A DNA stretch of 33,421 nucleotides from contig WRMR01000002.1 of NCBI GenBank assembly GCA_009776995.1, positions 1 through 33,421 of the forward strand, written 5' to 3'. Source of the DNA: Planctomycetaceae bacterium. GTDB lineage: Bacteria > Planctomycetota > Planctomycetia > Pirellulales > Thermoguttaceae. Shown here one piece after another: positions 1 through 8,779 of this stretch. Below the pieces are notes generated by a model. That model saw only the letters and a list, made by a program, of their open reading frames with translations, searched no databases and was not told the DNA's origin. Made by a program: the position numbers and the translations under genes. The stretch's first letter is position 1. Each line of letters starts with the position of its first letter.

Positions 1-104
1 ACCGACGGGTCCCACTTCGGCACCAGCACGTCGCTCGGACGACGCACACAGCCCCGGCTTTCAAAAAATTCAAGATACTTTTCGCGGAGTTCGTTCGTTT
101 GCAT
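1..104 (-). CDS. alaS: alanyl-tRNA synthetase, N-terminal end (partial, runs off the left window edge)
   Basis: Reverse complement from ATG at 104 reads [35 protein letters not shown], the conserved AlaRS N-terminus. Confidence 0.85.
   Translation of the reverse strand, partial: MQTNELREKYLEFFESRGCVRRPSDVLVPKWDPS
1..104. repeat. direct repeat copy A (alaS 5' end), paired with 2215-2318
   Basis: 101/104 identical by eye to 2215-2318; copy A continues off-window. Confidence 0.9.
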
Positions 105-129
105 GGGTTATGGCTTGATATGATGCTTG

Positions 130-828
130 TTATTGTTGGTGCAAGTTTGGCTTCAGTTGTTCCAGTTTTTTCAACCACTCGTCAAAATGCGGACATTTGC
201 TCCTGATGGCATTGATGCCGATTCTTTCGACTGTGTTGACTCCGGCGATCGGTTTATTGTAATCGGCGATGATTTTGAGTATCCGCTTTGATGGTGCCGT
301 TTCTTCACCCTCATCAATCAACTCCGGATTGTTTTTGATGTTTTTCTCGTCCAACACTCGATTGAGTTTTTCGATTTTTGATTCCATGTCGGGATACTCA
401 AACACCAATTGTCCCGGTTCAACAAAAATCATCGCTTCAAATTCATGTAACTGAATATATGGTATAAAACGGTTGTCGCCGACATCATCGGCAAGAGCGT
501 TTTCAAACTGTTTTACCCTTTGATAAGAATCAATGATCATTTGTAATTCGGAAAATCCCGGAAAATCCATTGGCAACGCATACAAATCGAACATCGTTGT
601 AAAACAATGCCCGGCTCCATGATGTTGTTTGAGGCGGCGTACAATATCTTTTTTGACTTTTTGATAATTACCCAAACCACCTTTATAACGTCTTCCCCGA
701 CTCAAATCTTTGCTTGTCATAACCAGGGAAGTATCAACACAATAATCGTAGCCGAGATAAGGGGCAAGGAGATGATCGACAAAACGTTTTTCGGTCTGAC
801 CTTCGGCGATTACATGGAGGTAAATCAT
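130..828 (-). CDS. DUF4276 family protein (Toprim-like), second gene of a putative defence pair
   Basis: IAEGQTEKRFVDHLL and QLHEFEAMIF motifs are typical of DUF4276. The ORF track starts at 873, but the internal ATG at 828 overlaps the upstream TGA (ATGA, 4 nt) and is the likelier start. Confidence 0.8.
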   Translation of the reverse strand: MIYLHVIAEGQTEKRFVDHLLAPYLGYDYCVDTSLVMTSKDLSRGRRYKGGLGNYQKVKKDIVRRLKQHHGAGHCFTTMFDLYALPMDFPGFSELQMIIDSYQRVKQFENALADDVGDNRFIPYIQLHEFEAMIFVEPGQLVFEYPDMESKIEKLNRVLDEKNIKNNPELIDEGEETAPSKRILKIIADYNKPIAGVNTVERIGINAIRSKCPHFDEWLKKLEQLKPNLHQQ

Positions 829-1961
829 GGTTGCCCTCCCAGAATATTCTTCTCCCAGAGTTCGGAAAGACAATAATCTTCAATCCAATCGTTGAGTTCC
901 CCTGAATTTAACCGCTTCAATATGCTGCACTGGTTGCGTTTATCTCGTTCGGCAACGATAATATCTTCAGGCGCAAACTCGTCTAAAAGTCGTGGCGATT
1001 GCGTGGCCAGAATCACCTGGCAATGTTGGGATGCTGTTTGCACCATTCCAGCCAATGCGCCGACCGCTGCCGGGTGCAATCCCAGTTCGGGCTCGTCAAT
1101 AATGAGCAAATTCGGAAGCAAATCCGGCGGTTGCAACAAAAGCGTTGCCAGTGCCATAAACCGCAACGTACCGTCGGAAATTTGATGTGGCCCGAAAACG
1201 TACTCGCTCCCTTTTTCCCGCCAGTTGAGCATCGTTATATTGGGGTAAAACGGCGACGGTTCCAAAGCAAAATCGCCAAACAACGGAAAGATATTTCTTA
1301 TCCACTGGACGATGCGTTTGTAGTAAGGCAAATAGGACTCTGCGGACTTCATTCCCAAAAGATAGGCCGCGAGGTTGCCGCCATCGGAATATAAGTAATA
1401 ATTGTTTCCTGTTGATGTCTTGTTTCGAATGTATGACTTTGCTGTCGTATCATGAAACTGATAAACTTGGCATTTTTTCAATATCATGCCCATAATACGG
1501 AGCGAGTTGGTTTGTTTTGCGTCATCACTTAATAATTTCGATTCTTTATGTCCGACGCCAAGATCAATTTTTTTGTGTGACGTTCCAGGCTTGAGACGAT
1601 AAGTTGTGTTTTCTTCTGTGAAAATCAACGTATCCGGGCTCGCATGAGCAAGTCGAAAAAAATAAGCATTCTCTTTGTTTTTTTCATCTCGAAAATCAAG
1701 AGCCCCTTCAAGGATTGGTGTTTTTTTGAAACCATAATGCAAAAGCGAATTCGCTCCACCTTGCTGCCCGATGTATTCTTGTAATGCTCCAGTCGTCATC
1801 ATATTGAGCATTTTAAAAAACGAAATGAAGTTGCTTTTTCCAGCACCATTAGCTCCGATAAGAATATTGATGTCACCAAACATCACTTCCAAAGGTTCAT
1901 TTCCAGGAAAAGACTTGTAACCGCCAATGGTGATTTTCTTTAATTTTGTTATCATATCCAA
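825..1961 (-). CDS. RecF/OLD-like AAA family ATPase (AAA_21 type)
   Basis: Walker A GANGAGKSN, Walker B LLIIDEPELGLHP, N-terminal IGGYKSF and ATQSPRLLDEF. Confidence 0.88.
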   Translation of the reverse strand: MDMITKLKKITIGGYKSFPGNEPLEVMFGDINILIGANGAGKSNFISFFKMLNMMTTGALQEYIGQQGGANSLLHYGFKKTPILEGALDFRDEKNKENAYFFRLAHASPDTLIFTEENTTYRLKPGTSHKKIDLGVGHKESKLLSDDAKQTNSLRIMGMILKKCQVYQFHDTTAKSYIRNKTSTGNNYYLYSDGGNLAAYLLGMKSAESYLPYYKRIVQWIRNIFPLFGDFALEPSPFYPNITMLNWREKGSEYVFGPHQISDGTLRFMALATLLLQPPDLLPNLLIIDEPELGLHPAAVGALAGMVQTASQHCQVILATQSPRLLDEFAPEDIIVAERDKRNQCSILKRLNSGELNDWIEDYCLSELWEKNILGGQP

Positions 1962-2042
1962 TCAGCAACTCCGCCTAAACGATTTTATTTTTGGTCTTAA
2001 TTTGTATTGTCAAACTGTCCACAGAAGGAATTTTTTGTGACA

Positions 2043-2318
2043 TTAAATTCTGCCGAGCATTTCGAAAAACGTGTGATGGTACGCCGTGCGTCCGACGTTG
2101 TCGATGTCGCCGGTTCGCAGGCATTTCTGGCAGGTCGTCGTACGGGTGAACTCCAGTTTGCAACGACCGAGAAAATGGTCTTTGAACTGGTTCATCCCCG
2201 CCGGCGTGAACAACACCGACGGGTCCCATTTCGGCACCAGCACGTCGCTCGGACGACGCACACAGCCCCGGCTTTCAAAAAATTCAAGATACTTTTCACG
2301 GAGTTCGTTCGTTTTCAT
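2043..2318 (-). pseudogene. alaS: truncated alaS 5' fragment (duplicated N-terminus, 91 aa)
   Basis: [89 protein letters not shown] matches AlaRS, then RI-stop. Positions 2215-2318 align to 1-104 with 3 mismatches. Confidence 0.9.
2215..2318. repeat. direct repeat copy B (alaS 5' end), paired with 1-104
   Basis: 101/104 identical by eye to 1-104. Confidence 0.9.
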
Positions 2319-2371
2319 GAGTGGATGTGATTGAAGCTTGTTTGATTGATGTCTTATAAATTGGTAACTTT

Positions 2372-2948
2372 TTACTTATTGCCTTTTGCTTGATTACGCA
2401 GCTTGCAAAGCATTTGGCAATTTTTGACGTCCGTCGTGCCGCCTTTGCTCCATGCCGTTACATGATCGGCGTCCATATCCTTCATCTCTCAGTTTTTTTA
2501 CCTCTTCGCTTCGAAAATCCCCATCGCCTTTCAGTCGGGTGAGATGGTTTCTATCACTGGCAAGAAGCAATTCCACATCGGCCAAGTCCACCGCTCCATC
2601 GCGATTCAGGTCAGGAATTTCCGTGATTTCAATTTTGTGTGGATTTCTTGTGGTTTTATTGTCTTCGCTTTCATCGTCAAATAAAGAAAGCTGCGTGTTG
2701 GCAATGGGAGAGCCGGCGTAGCAGGTGGCAATCAGTTTTTTGAGCTGAAACTCGCCAAATTTCAAAGCAAAATACTTGAAAAACTTGCTTTCGTAAGGAT
2801 CGTCGCAAGGGCATAAAACCGTTTTGTCCCGGAAAACATCGGGATCGAACTCCTGGTACGCCTGAACCTCTCTTTCGATGTCCGCCCACTGCGTATAGAA
2901 TTCATCGTTCTTGGCGTTTTTCGCCTGCGTTAAATTCTTGTTCGCCAT
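2372..2948 (-). pseudogene. EcoRI-type adenine-specific DNA methyltransferase N-terminal remnant fused to an out-of-frame HNH nuclease C-terminal tail
   Basis: MANKNLTQAKNAKNDEFYTQWADIEREVQAYQ...VLCPCDDPYESKFFKYFALKFGEF...LTRLKGDGDFRSEEVKKLRDE matches the EcoRI_methylase family, but no NPPF catalytic motif follows. In a different frame, 2485-2372 encodes [37 protein letters not shown]-stop, an HNH motif. Confidence 0.75.
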
Positions 2949-3133
2949 GATTGACTTATTCTCCCGTACAAAATCTTTTTCTATTTCCTGCCGATGGCGG
3001 AACATAAATCATTGTACTCTCCCTTCACGTTTTCGATAGAGACGGTTGCCAGGAGTTTTGCCGTGTCACTAAGAACTCGCACAGAAATAACATGGTTTTT
3101 TCCGCTCGTTTTTCTGCGCGAGTCCCTGGATTT

Positions 3134-3226
3134 CTTTTTTTAGCGCGAACCACGTCAACCATCCCGAAATACACGAAAAACATTTCTATATTTCACGATA
3201 TTATGAGTGGTTCGCGTCAAAAAAAG
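3134..3226. repeat. 20-bp inverted repeat with about 53-bp spacer
   Basis: ctttttttagcgcgaaccac (3134-3153) versus gtggttcgcgtcaaaaaaag (3207-3226); 18/20 complementary. Confidence 0.7.
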
Positions 3227-3253
3227 AGCCGGAAAGAATGTCAACTTGAAATC

Positions 3254-3270
3254 GGGGATGAGCCATCCCC
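3254..3270 (-). terminator. hairpin downstream of the EEP-family gene, possible terminator
   Basis: GGGGATG AGC CATCCCC perfect 7-bp stem, nested in an aatcggg/cccgatt outer pairing. Confidence 0.45.
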
Positions 3271-3331
3271 TTTTACGAAATCCCGATTGTGCAAATATTT
3301 CACTGCAATGGAATATATTTCCGATCAGATT

Positions 3332-4354
3332 TCATTGAGGCGGGAGTGCTTCAAAAACGCTGAAATCCGTACAAATGGGAAAGTGTCTGGCGATGGAAGC
3401 CGCTTCGGACAGTTTCAAGTCGAATAACTTAATGAAATCCACCTGTCTGGTATTACCGATACATTCCACGTGAATGACGGTGCGCATTCGGTCAAAAACG
3501 ATGTTTGTCGTCGAATCCATCCCGTCAATGGTCGTTGTCACGTTATCGTGCGCTATTGCCATATACGGAACATCGCACAGGGACTGGATTTGTTGCACAG
3601 GCAACCCGAAATTCCCCAGCATGATGACGTCATCTTCCGTCGGGTCGTCATCCCGAACCTGGCGGAAAACCCGGCCAAGAACCTTCGTTTCAATCTCTTT
3701 TCTGTCATCGGGAATCTTGACATTGACCAAATTGAAAGTAAACGCTTTTTCCGGAGGGGGCTGTACTGCACAAAACAGGGCTACCAACGGTCGGTAGGAG
3801 AGGGACGACTCAACGATTTCACGGGTTTTGTCCGGGTCATACTTGACCGTTTCCGTGTTGAAAAGAAACGCAACATATTCGGGCACATTTCCGATATGAT
3901 TCGGAATGACGTAAGCGTACTTTTTTCCTTTGGCGTTGATTCGGCGGATGATTTCATCCAGCGGCCGCGTTGTCTGCGCAACTCCCTGGACTGCAATCAG
4001 GTCGAACAGGGCGATGACGTCGGAAATTTGTTGCGCCCTTGTGTCATCCGTCAGTTTCTCAACATTGAGCGGCGTCAAATCCCATGTCGCAATCGACATG
4101 GTGGTCATCGGTGTCACTTCATTCGTCGCAGTTGGTTGTGGTGACGGTTGTGCAGTTTCGCTGTCCACCGCGTTCTGCGGCGGAGGATTATCCAACGGTG
4201 TTTTTTCACCGCGCCGGGCGAAAACGATCCCTTGATCCTGATCGAAACGAATTTGAAAATTTTTCCAAAAATAGAACCCGCCAATGATAATCACTACAAA
4301 AATGACCGGCCAGGGTAATGAGAACTTTTTTTTCGCTTGATCTTCGTCTGCCAT
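3332..4354 (-). CDS. membrane-anchored endonuclease/exonuclease/phosphatase (EEP) family protein
   Basis: N-terminal hydrophobic segment FSLPWPVIFVVIIIGGFYF, then SIATWDLTPLN...IAVQGV, EEP-like fold features. Confidence 0.6.
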   Translation of the reverse strand: MADEDQAKKKFSLPWPVIFVVIIIGGFYFWKNFQIRFDQDQGIVFARRGEKTPLDNPPPQNAVDSETAQPSPQPTATNEVTPMTTMSIATWDLTPLNVEKLTDDTRAQQISDVIALFDLIAVQGVAQTTRPLDEIIRRINAKGKKYAYVIPNHIGNVPEYVAFLFNTETVKYDPDKTREIVESSLSYRPLVALFCAVQPPPEKAFTFNLVNVKIPDDRKEIETKVLGRVFRQVRDDDPTEDDVIMLGNFGLPVQQIQSLCDVPYMAIAHDNVTTTIDGMDSTTNIVFDRMRTVIHVECIGNTRQVDFIKLFDLKLSEAASIARHFPICTDFSVFEALPPQ

Positions 4355-4481
4355 GACATCAGAACCGGAGATTTTTTACCCGCTGAAAAAACTCACAAAA
4401 AAGATTGGACTGGACACAACTGAACACAATAGCAAAAATACCGCCTGCTCCATTTTCTACCGCGTATTCCGCGTTGAAAAA

Positions 4482-4739
4482 TCACTCGGCAGGCGGTTCG
4501 AATTTGGGGGCGGAGGTTTCCTGCGGTGCCGGTTCAGGCACCGGAACGGGGTCGTCCTTGTCGACGGTTTTCGATGTTGTTTCGTCGAAAATCGTCTTTT
4601 TCGCCTCATTGCCCCATTCGTTCATGCCGCGCTGAAATTCGAGCAGACTTTTCCCGATGTCGCGTGCCATTTCCGGCAACTTGCCGCCGAAAAGCATCAC
4701 GCCAAGCAATAAAAGCACGATGATTGTCACAGGAGACAT
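4482..4739 (-). CDS. tatA: TatA/E-type twin-arginine translocase subunit
   Basis: MSPVTIIVLLLLGVMLFGGKLPEMARDIGKSLLEFQRGM: TatA TM helix, FG hinge and amphipathic helix. Confidence 0.85.
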   Translation of the reverse strand: MSPVTIIVLLLLGVMLFGGKLPEMARDIGKSLLEFQRGMNEWGNEAKKTIFDETTSKTVDKDDPVPVPEPAPQETSAPKFEPPAE

Positions 4740-4805
4740 GGTTACTCCTCAAAGGAAACGATGGCGATCACAACGAGACCGACCTGACTTCGGTTCAAGT
4801 GGGAA

Positions 4806-5030
4806 TTATTCGTGCTTGTCAGACGCATCAACGGATTTTTCCGCCTTGGCAACGGCTTCGTTGATATCGTCTTCGATACCGGCAACTCCTTTTTTGAATT
4901 CCGTCACACTGCGTCCAAGTGAGCGCATAACACTCGGCAGTCGATTTCCGAACAACAGAAATGCAATCGCGGCAACGATAATCAGCGTTGTCGGACTCAT
5001 GGCTGGACCAAACGCAAAAAGCGGGCTCAT
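4806..5030 (-). CDS. TatA/E-type twin-arginine translocase subunit (second copy)
   Basis: MSPTTLIIVAAIAFLLFGNRLPSVMRSLGRSVTEFKKGV, starting at an internal Met. Same architecture as the neighbouring gene. Confidence 0.8.
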   Translation of the reverse strand: MSPLFAFGPAMSPTTLIIVAAIAFLLFGNRLPSVMRSLGRSVTEFKKGVAGIEDDINEAVAKAEKSVDASDKHE

Positions 5031-5331
5031 ATTTTCAACCTCTCATATCACGGGGAACAGGGGAAATATTTCCAGAAAACACACGCTGTGGGCAAAAATA
5101 ACCAAAAAACCGCCATTTTAACGATTCGGCCATTTTGCCTACTGTTATTGTAAACGAATTGTCTTCAAGAGTCAAACCGATGTGGAAAAAAAGATGGTTT
5201 TTTCTTGAAAAATCTGGTGAGGCTACTCTGGAACAGCGCGTGACAGGCTGACGCGGCGAAACTCTTCACCCCGCATCCAAGACGCGGGGCGAAACTGTCC
5301 CAAGCCAATCATTTGGTATTTTAAGCAGGAC

Positions 5332-5405
5332 AGCAACCGGGAACGTAAGTGACCGGTTCAACGGTAGCGCACCCGAAAAACCCGTCGCTTACGCTCCGGG
5401 CTGCT
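5332..5405. repeat. REP-like palindromic element, copy A
   Basis: agcaaccgggaacgtaag (5332-5349) pairs with cttacgctccgggctgct (5388-5405), 15/18. Related sequences at 18394-18457 and 20809-20921. Confidence 0.65.
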
Positions 5406-5483
5406 GTTTTAAAACTTCACTTTCCTGACGTTGTGCGGTAGAGTCCGGTCAGACCTCCGAACGGTTGACAGCGAGGCGGGGTT

Positions 5484-6962
5484 TTATGGGGTCGTCGACG
5501 GTTCGTACACTTCCACTTCGGCAACCGACATTTGCGTTCCCGGTTGATCGGGACCGTCCGGTTTGTGTGCGCGAACACGAATCCATCGGGATTCCTTCGG
5601 TTCGAACTTCAGATCAAGGCTTTCGCCTTTCTGATCAGTGAACCGTCCCAGGGAAGTTTCCCGGTTTTGAGGATCGACGACACATACCTCCAGATCGGTC
5701 GCATAGCCGGAGCCGAAGTGAACGACAACCCGGGAAATCGTCACCGGTTCCAAAAGATCGATTTCGTAAGTCCACGCCCAATTGCCGGCCCCGATGGCCG
5801 TGGTTCTCCGGTTCCCATCGTTTCCGTATCGGGCGGCATGGACCGGTCCCACGCTTGGAATCAGAAAACGCTGACCGTCGTTGCTTTTCAGCGCAGCGGG
5901 TTTCCTCCAGGCGATATTGTTCGCCGGAATCGCTTTGCCTTCCTTCCAGGCATAACGAATGGCGTCCAACGCGGCGATGTTTTGCCGCAACGGTTTCAAA
6001 ACCTCGAGTTGCGAACGGTCCATTTCGCCGTCGCGGTACAACAGCACGTCGATGGACACGACGCCGCCGAGCGAATTGACCTGCCAGACATATTCCGCCA
6101 GTTCCTGCTTGCCTTGACAGGTTCCCGGCTGGCCCCAACTGGCGGAGATGTTGCCCGCACTGGTGCCAAGAAAAGAGAGAATGTGCCACTGTGTCCCGTC
6201 AAGAAAACGACCGTTCGGCGGAAACAACTCGAACGAATTCATCTCGCCCGCCGTGAAATCGTCATGAACCGAATAGGCACGCATCTCCACGCCGGGGTTG
6301 AAAGCAAGAATCCGCTCCGGGTATCCAGCCCGCAGCCCCTCAGCGAAAATCCCAAGCAGGTGATCATTGTAACCAATGAATTCATAAGAACCATCAACCC
6401 AGTACCCTTTGATCTTGTCTTTGTAGCGCTCCCCATATTCGGCGGCGACGGAAGCCCATTTTCGCACAAATTCCTCTTGAACGGGAAAAGAGATGCTCAA
6501 CCCCTGGCGGGCTTTCGGATCGTCAACGGCGGAGTCCCCGGTGAAGTAGAGCATCAGGTCGATTCCCCGTTTGTTCAAGGCTTGATAAAGCTCTTCGATC
6601 AAATCCCGGCCGGCACAGGCTTCCCCTGTTTGATAACCGGTCAATTGATTAAAGGTCTCGTTCGGGGCGATCAAGAACCGTTCTCGTTGCAAGACCGTGA
6701 AGATGACGTAACCGGCTCCGGTTTCCTTCATCCGGTCGGCGAACAGTTCGACGTTAAATTCGTTGACGCATTCGTCCCAGGACGTTGACTTGCCGAGGCT
6801 GGCGACGTGTTCGGGATTGTTTTGAAGTTTGTTCAAATAATGAACGAATACACCATAACCGTGTTTCACGAACCAATCGGTCCGCTCCGGTTGCGGTTCC
6901 CGTGCAAAAGTTGCCACGCTGACGAAGGCCATCAACACGATCGAAAAAATAAAATGTTTCAT
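5484..6962 (-). CDS. secreted alpha-L-fucosidase-like (GH29-like) protein with C-terminal F5/8-type discoidin-like domain
   Basis: Signal peptide MKHFIFSIVLMAFVSVATFA; WFVKHGYGVFVHY, KIKGYWVDGSYEF; C-terminal beta-rich domain with SRWIRVRAHKPD. Confidence 0.7.
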   Translation of the reverse strand: MKHFIFSIVLMAFVSVATFAREPQPERTDWFVKHGYGVFVHYLNKLQNNPEHVASLGKSTSWDECVNEFNVELFADRMKETGAGYVIFTVLQRERFLIAPNETFNQLTGYQTGEACAGRDLIEELYQALNKRGIDLMLYFTGDSAVDDPKARQGLSISFPVQEEFVRKWASVAAEYGERYKDKIKGYWVDGSYEFIGYNDHLLGIFAEGLRAGYPERILAFNPGVEMRAYSVHDDFTAGEMNSFELFPPNGRFLDGTQWHILSFLGTSAGNISASWGQPGTCQGKQELAEYVWQVNSLGGVVSIDVLLYRDGEMDRSQLEVLKPLRQNIAALDAIRYAWKEGKAIPANNIAWRKPAALKSNDGQRFLIPSVGPVHAARYGNDGNRRTTAIGAGNWAWTYEIDLLEPVTISRVVVHFGSGYATDLEVCVVDPQNRETSLGRFTDQKGESLDLKFEPKESRWIRVRAHKPDGPDQPGTQMSVAEVEVYEPSTTP

Positions 6963-7218
6963 GGGAGTTTAATCCTTGATTCTTGTTGTTGAATCGTTTT
7001 CGGAATCCGTAATTCTCCAGCCAACCTTGTCATTCTACCAAAAATCCCTGCCGGGAAAACCTTTACTATACCGTACTCCGCCACAAACCGGTCGTTTATG
7101 AAGACCTGAAGTCTTATGTGTATGCCTGGATAATTTCTGAAAAATCCATAAAATCCATTTTGTGGCAGGGTTATGTACACCTCATGTGTCTCGTGTTCCG
7201 ATTCAGTGAAAGGCACGC

Positions 7219-8757
7219 TCAGAGCAACTGCCGGGCTTTGATTTCGAGGTATTTGTTGATCAACGGGGCGGTCATGTCTTCGGGGAACGTGTCGAGCGTC
7301 AGCGTTCCCTGGTGCTTGAGGTCGTTGATGACCTTGTGACGCCAGTTCAAAATATCAGCGGCGGCACCGGCACGCCAAAATTCGTGGGCTTCCGACTTCA
7401 GGCTTCGGACTTCAGCAGAGAGTGCCAAAGCGGAATCTGAAGCCTGAAACCTGAAGCCTGAAGCCTCCCGCGTCTTGAAAAAATTTGTGAGCGGGTCGAA
7501 AATCTCGTGGTCGCGCAAGAACACCCCCAGTGGAAGATGACGCCCCGTGATGTTGGTCAGGTGATTCTGGATGGCCTTTGCGTTGACCAGGTCGGCAACG
7601 TTGGTCACGAGAACGACCAGCGAACGCTTGCGGCACCGTGAGGCCAGATACGCGAAGGCCTCATCGTAGCGGGACTCAACCGGTTCGGGGAACAGGTTGA
7701 AAAAGCCGTGCAACAGCCGGCTCATCTGCCGCTGTCCCGAAGTCGGCGGGATGTAATTGATGATGCGATTGGAGAAACAGAGCATCCCCACCGCGTCGAA
7801 TCGCCGGATGGCCACGTAACTGAGCATCAAGGCCGCATTGAGCGAATGATCGAGCAGCGTCAGGCCGTTGCGTGACAGGTTGGTCATCATCCGGCCGCAA
7901 TCGACCAGGAACATGATGCGCTGGCTGCGCGACATTTGAAAATCCTTGACCGTCAGTTTCTGCCGCCGGGCGGTCGCCGACCAGTCCATGAACTTGTATT
8001 GATCGTCAAGCTGGTAATCGCGGAGCCGCTCGAAATCGTTGTCATGCCCGACGCGCCGGGCCACCCGCACGCCGAGTTGATGCAAGCGGTCGGTGCGGGC
8101 GAGCAGGTCGTATTCGGTCATTTGCCGCAGGTTCGGGTAAACGCAGATTTCGCTCTCGCAGGGAATCGTGATGTCGCGATGCCAAAATCCGAGCAGGCTG
8201 CGGACACGTAACGCAACTTCTTCAAGGCGGAACAGCCCGCGTTCTTTCGGTTTGATTTCATATTCGAATGTTTCGGCGGAACGTCCCGGCAATGTACGTT
8301 CGGAAAACGCCTCCGTATCGGGGCAAAGCGTCGGCGGCACATCATCCTTGACCGTCAGACGAAATTTCCGCCGGGTGCGGTTTTCGATGCGCAACCGGAT
8401 CAAATGCGGTCGTGCGAGCGAGGCAATGCGGTCCACATCGCGCCGCACACGAAACGGTTGCCCAATGACGGGCAGCGTCGCGAAACCATCGAACAGCAAA
8501 ATCAGTGCGATGGCCGCATCGGCAGTCAACAAGACGTACCAAAAATCGTCGTAAGCATAAAGGAGCGTTGAGAAAAATGTTGCCGCAAGAATCGTCACGA
8601 ACAGCAACCTGGTCGGGTAAACGCGCCGTAACAGTGCCGGCAAAAGAAAAACGAGTAATGCCGCCGGAAAAATCAGCATCACACGGCGGTCAAACACCTG
8701 CCCGATTTCATCTGCGGCTTGGGCGAAAAGCAATACGTTTGAAAAAATATCTCTCAT
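7219..8757 (-). CDS. DUF58 domain-containing protein
   Basis: GHDNDFERLRDYQLDDQYKFMDWSATARRQKLTVKDFQMSRSQRIMFLVDCGRMM is the DUF58 core. Start taken at MRDIFSNVLLF (8757); the track ORF starts at 8796. Confidence 0.88.
   Translation of the reverse strand: MRDIFSNVLLFAQAADEIGQVFDRRVMLIFPAALLVFLLPALLRRVYPTRLLFVTILAATFFSTLLYAYDDFWYVLLTADAAIALILLFDGFATLPVIGQPFRVRRDVDRIASLARPHLIRLRIENRTRRKFRLTVKDDVPPTLCPDTEAFSERTLPGRSAETFEYEIKPKERGLFRLEEVALRVRSLLGFWHRDITIPCESEICVYPNLRQMTEYDLLARTDRLHQLGVRVARRVGHDNDFERLRDYQLDDQYKFMDWSATARRQKLTVKDFQMSRSQRIMFLVDCGRMMTNLSRNGLTLLDHSLNAALMLSYVAIRRFDAVGMLCFSNRIINYIPPTSGQRQMSRLLHGFFNLFPEPVESRYDEAFAYLASRCRKRSLVVLVTNVADLVNAKAIQNHLTNITGRHLPLGVFLRDHEIFDPLTNFFKTREASGFRFQASDSALALSAEVRSLKSEAHEFWRAGAAADILNWRHKVINDLKHQGTLTLDTFPEDMTAPLINKYLEIKARQLL
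7387..7465 (-). repeat. in-frame palindromic insertion inside the DUF58 gene (family 1)
   Basis: ggcttccgacttcaggcttcggacttcag (7387-7415) pairs 24/29 with ctgaagcctgaaacctgaagcctgaagcc (7437-7465). Encodes EASGFRFQASDSALALSAEVRSLKSEA. Confidence 0.85.
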
Positions 8758-8779
8758 GACGCTCATTCTTCTCTTGTTG

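Noticed and set aside
2540-2640. Dockerin-like LNRDGAVDLADVELLL in the methyltransferase remnant
   Set aside because: It falls at the position of the usual EcoRI_methylase segment before LTRLKGDGDFRS, so the resemblance to a dockerin repeat is likely coincidental.
5532-6788. 418-aa plus-strand ORF opposite the fucosidase
   Set aside because: Antisense to a strongly supported CDS with no recognisable domains; long shadow ORFs are expected with this codon usage.
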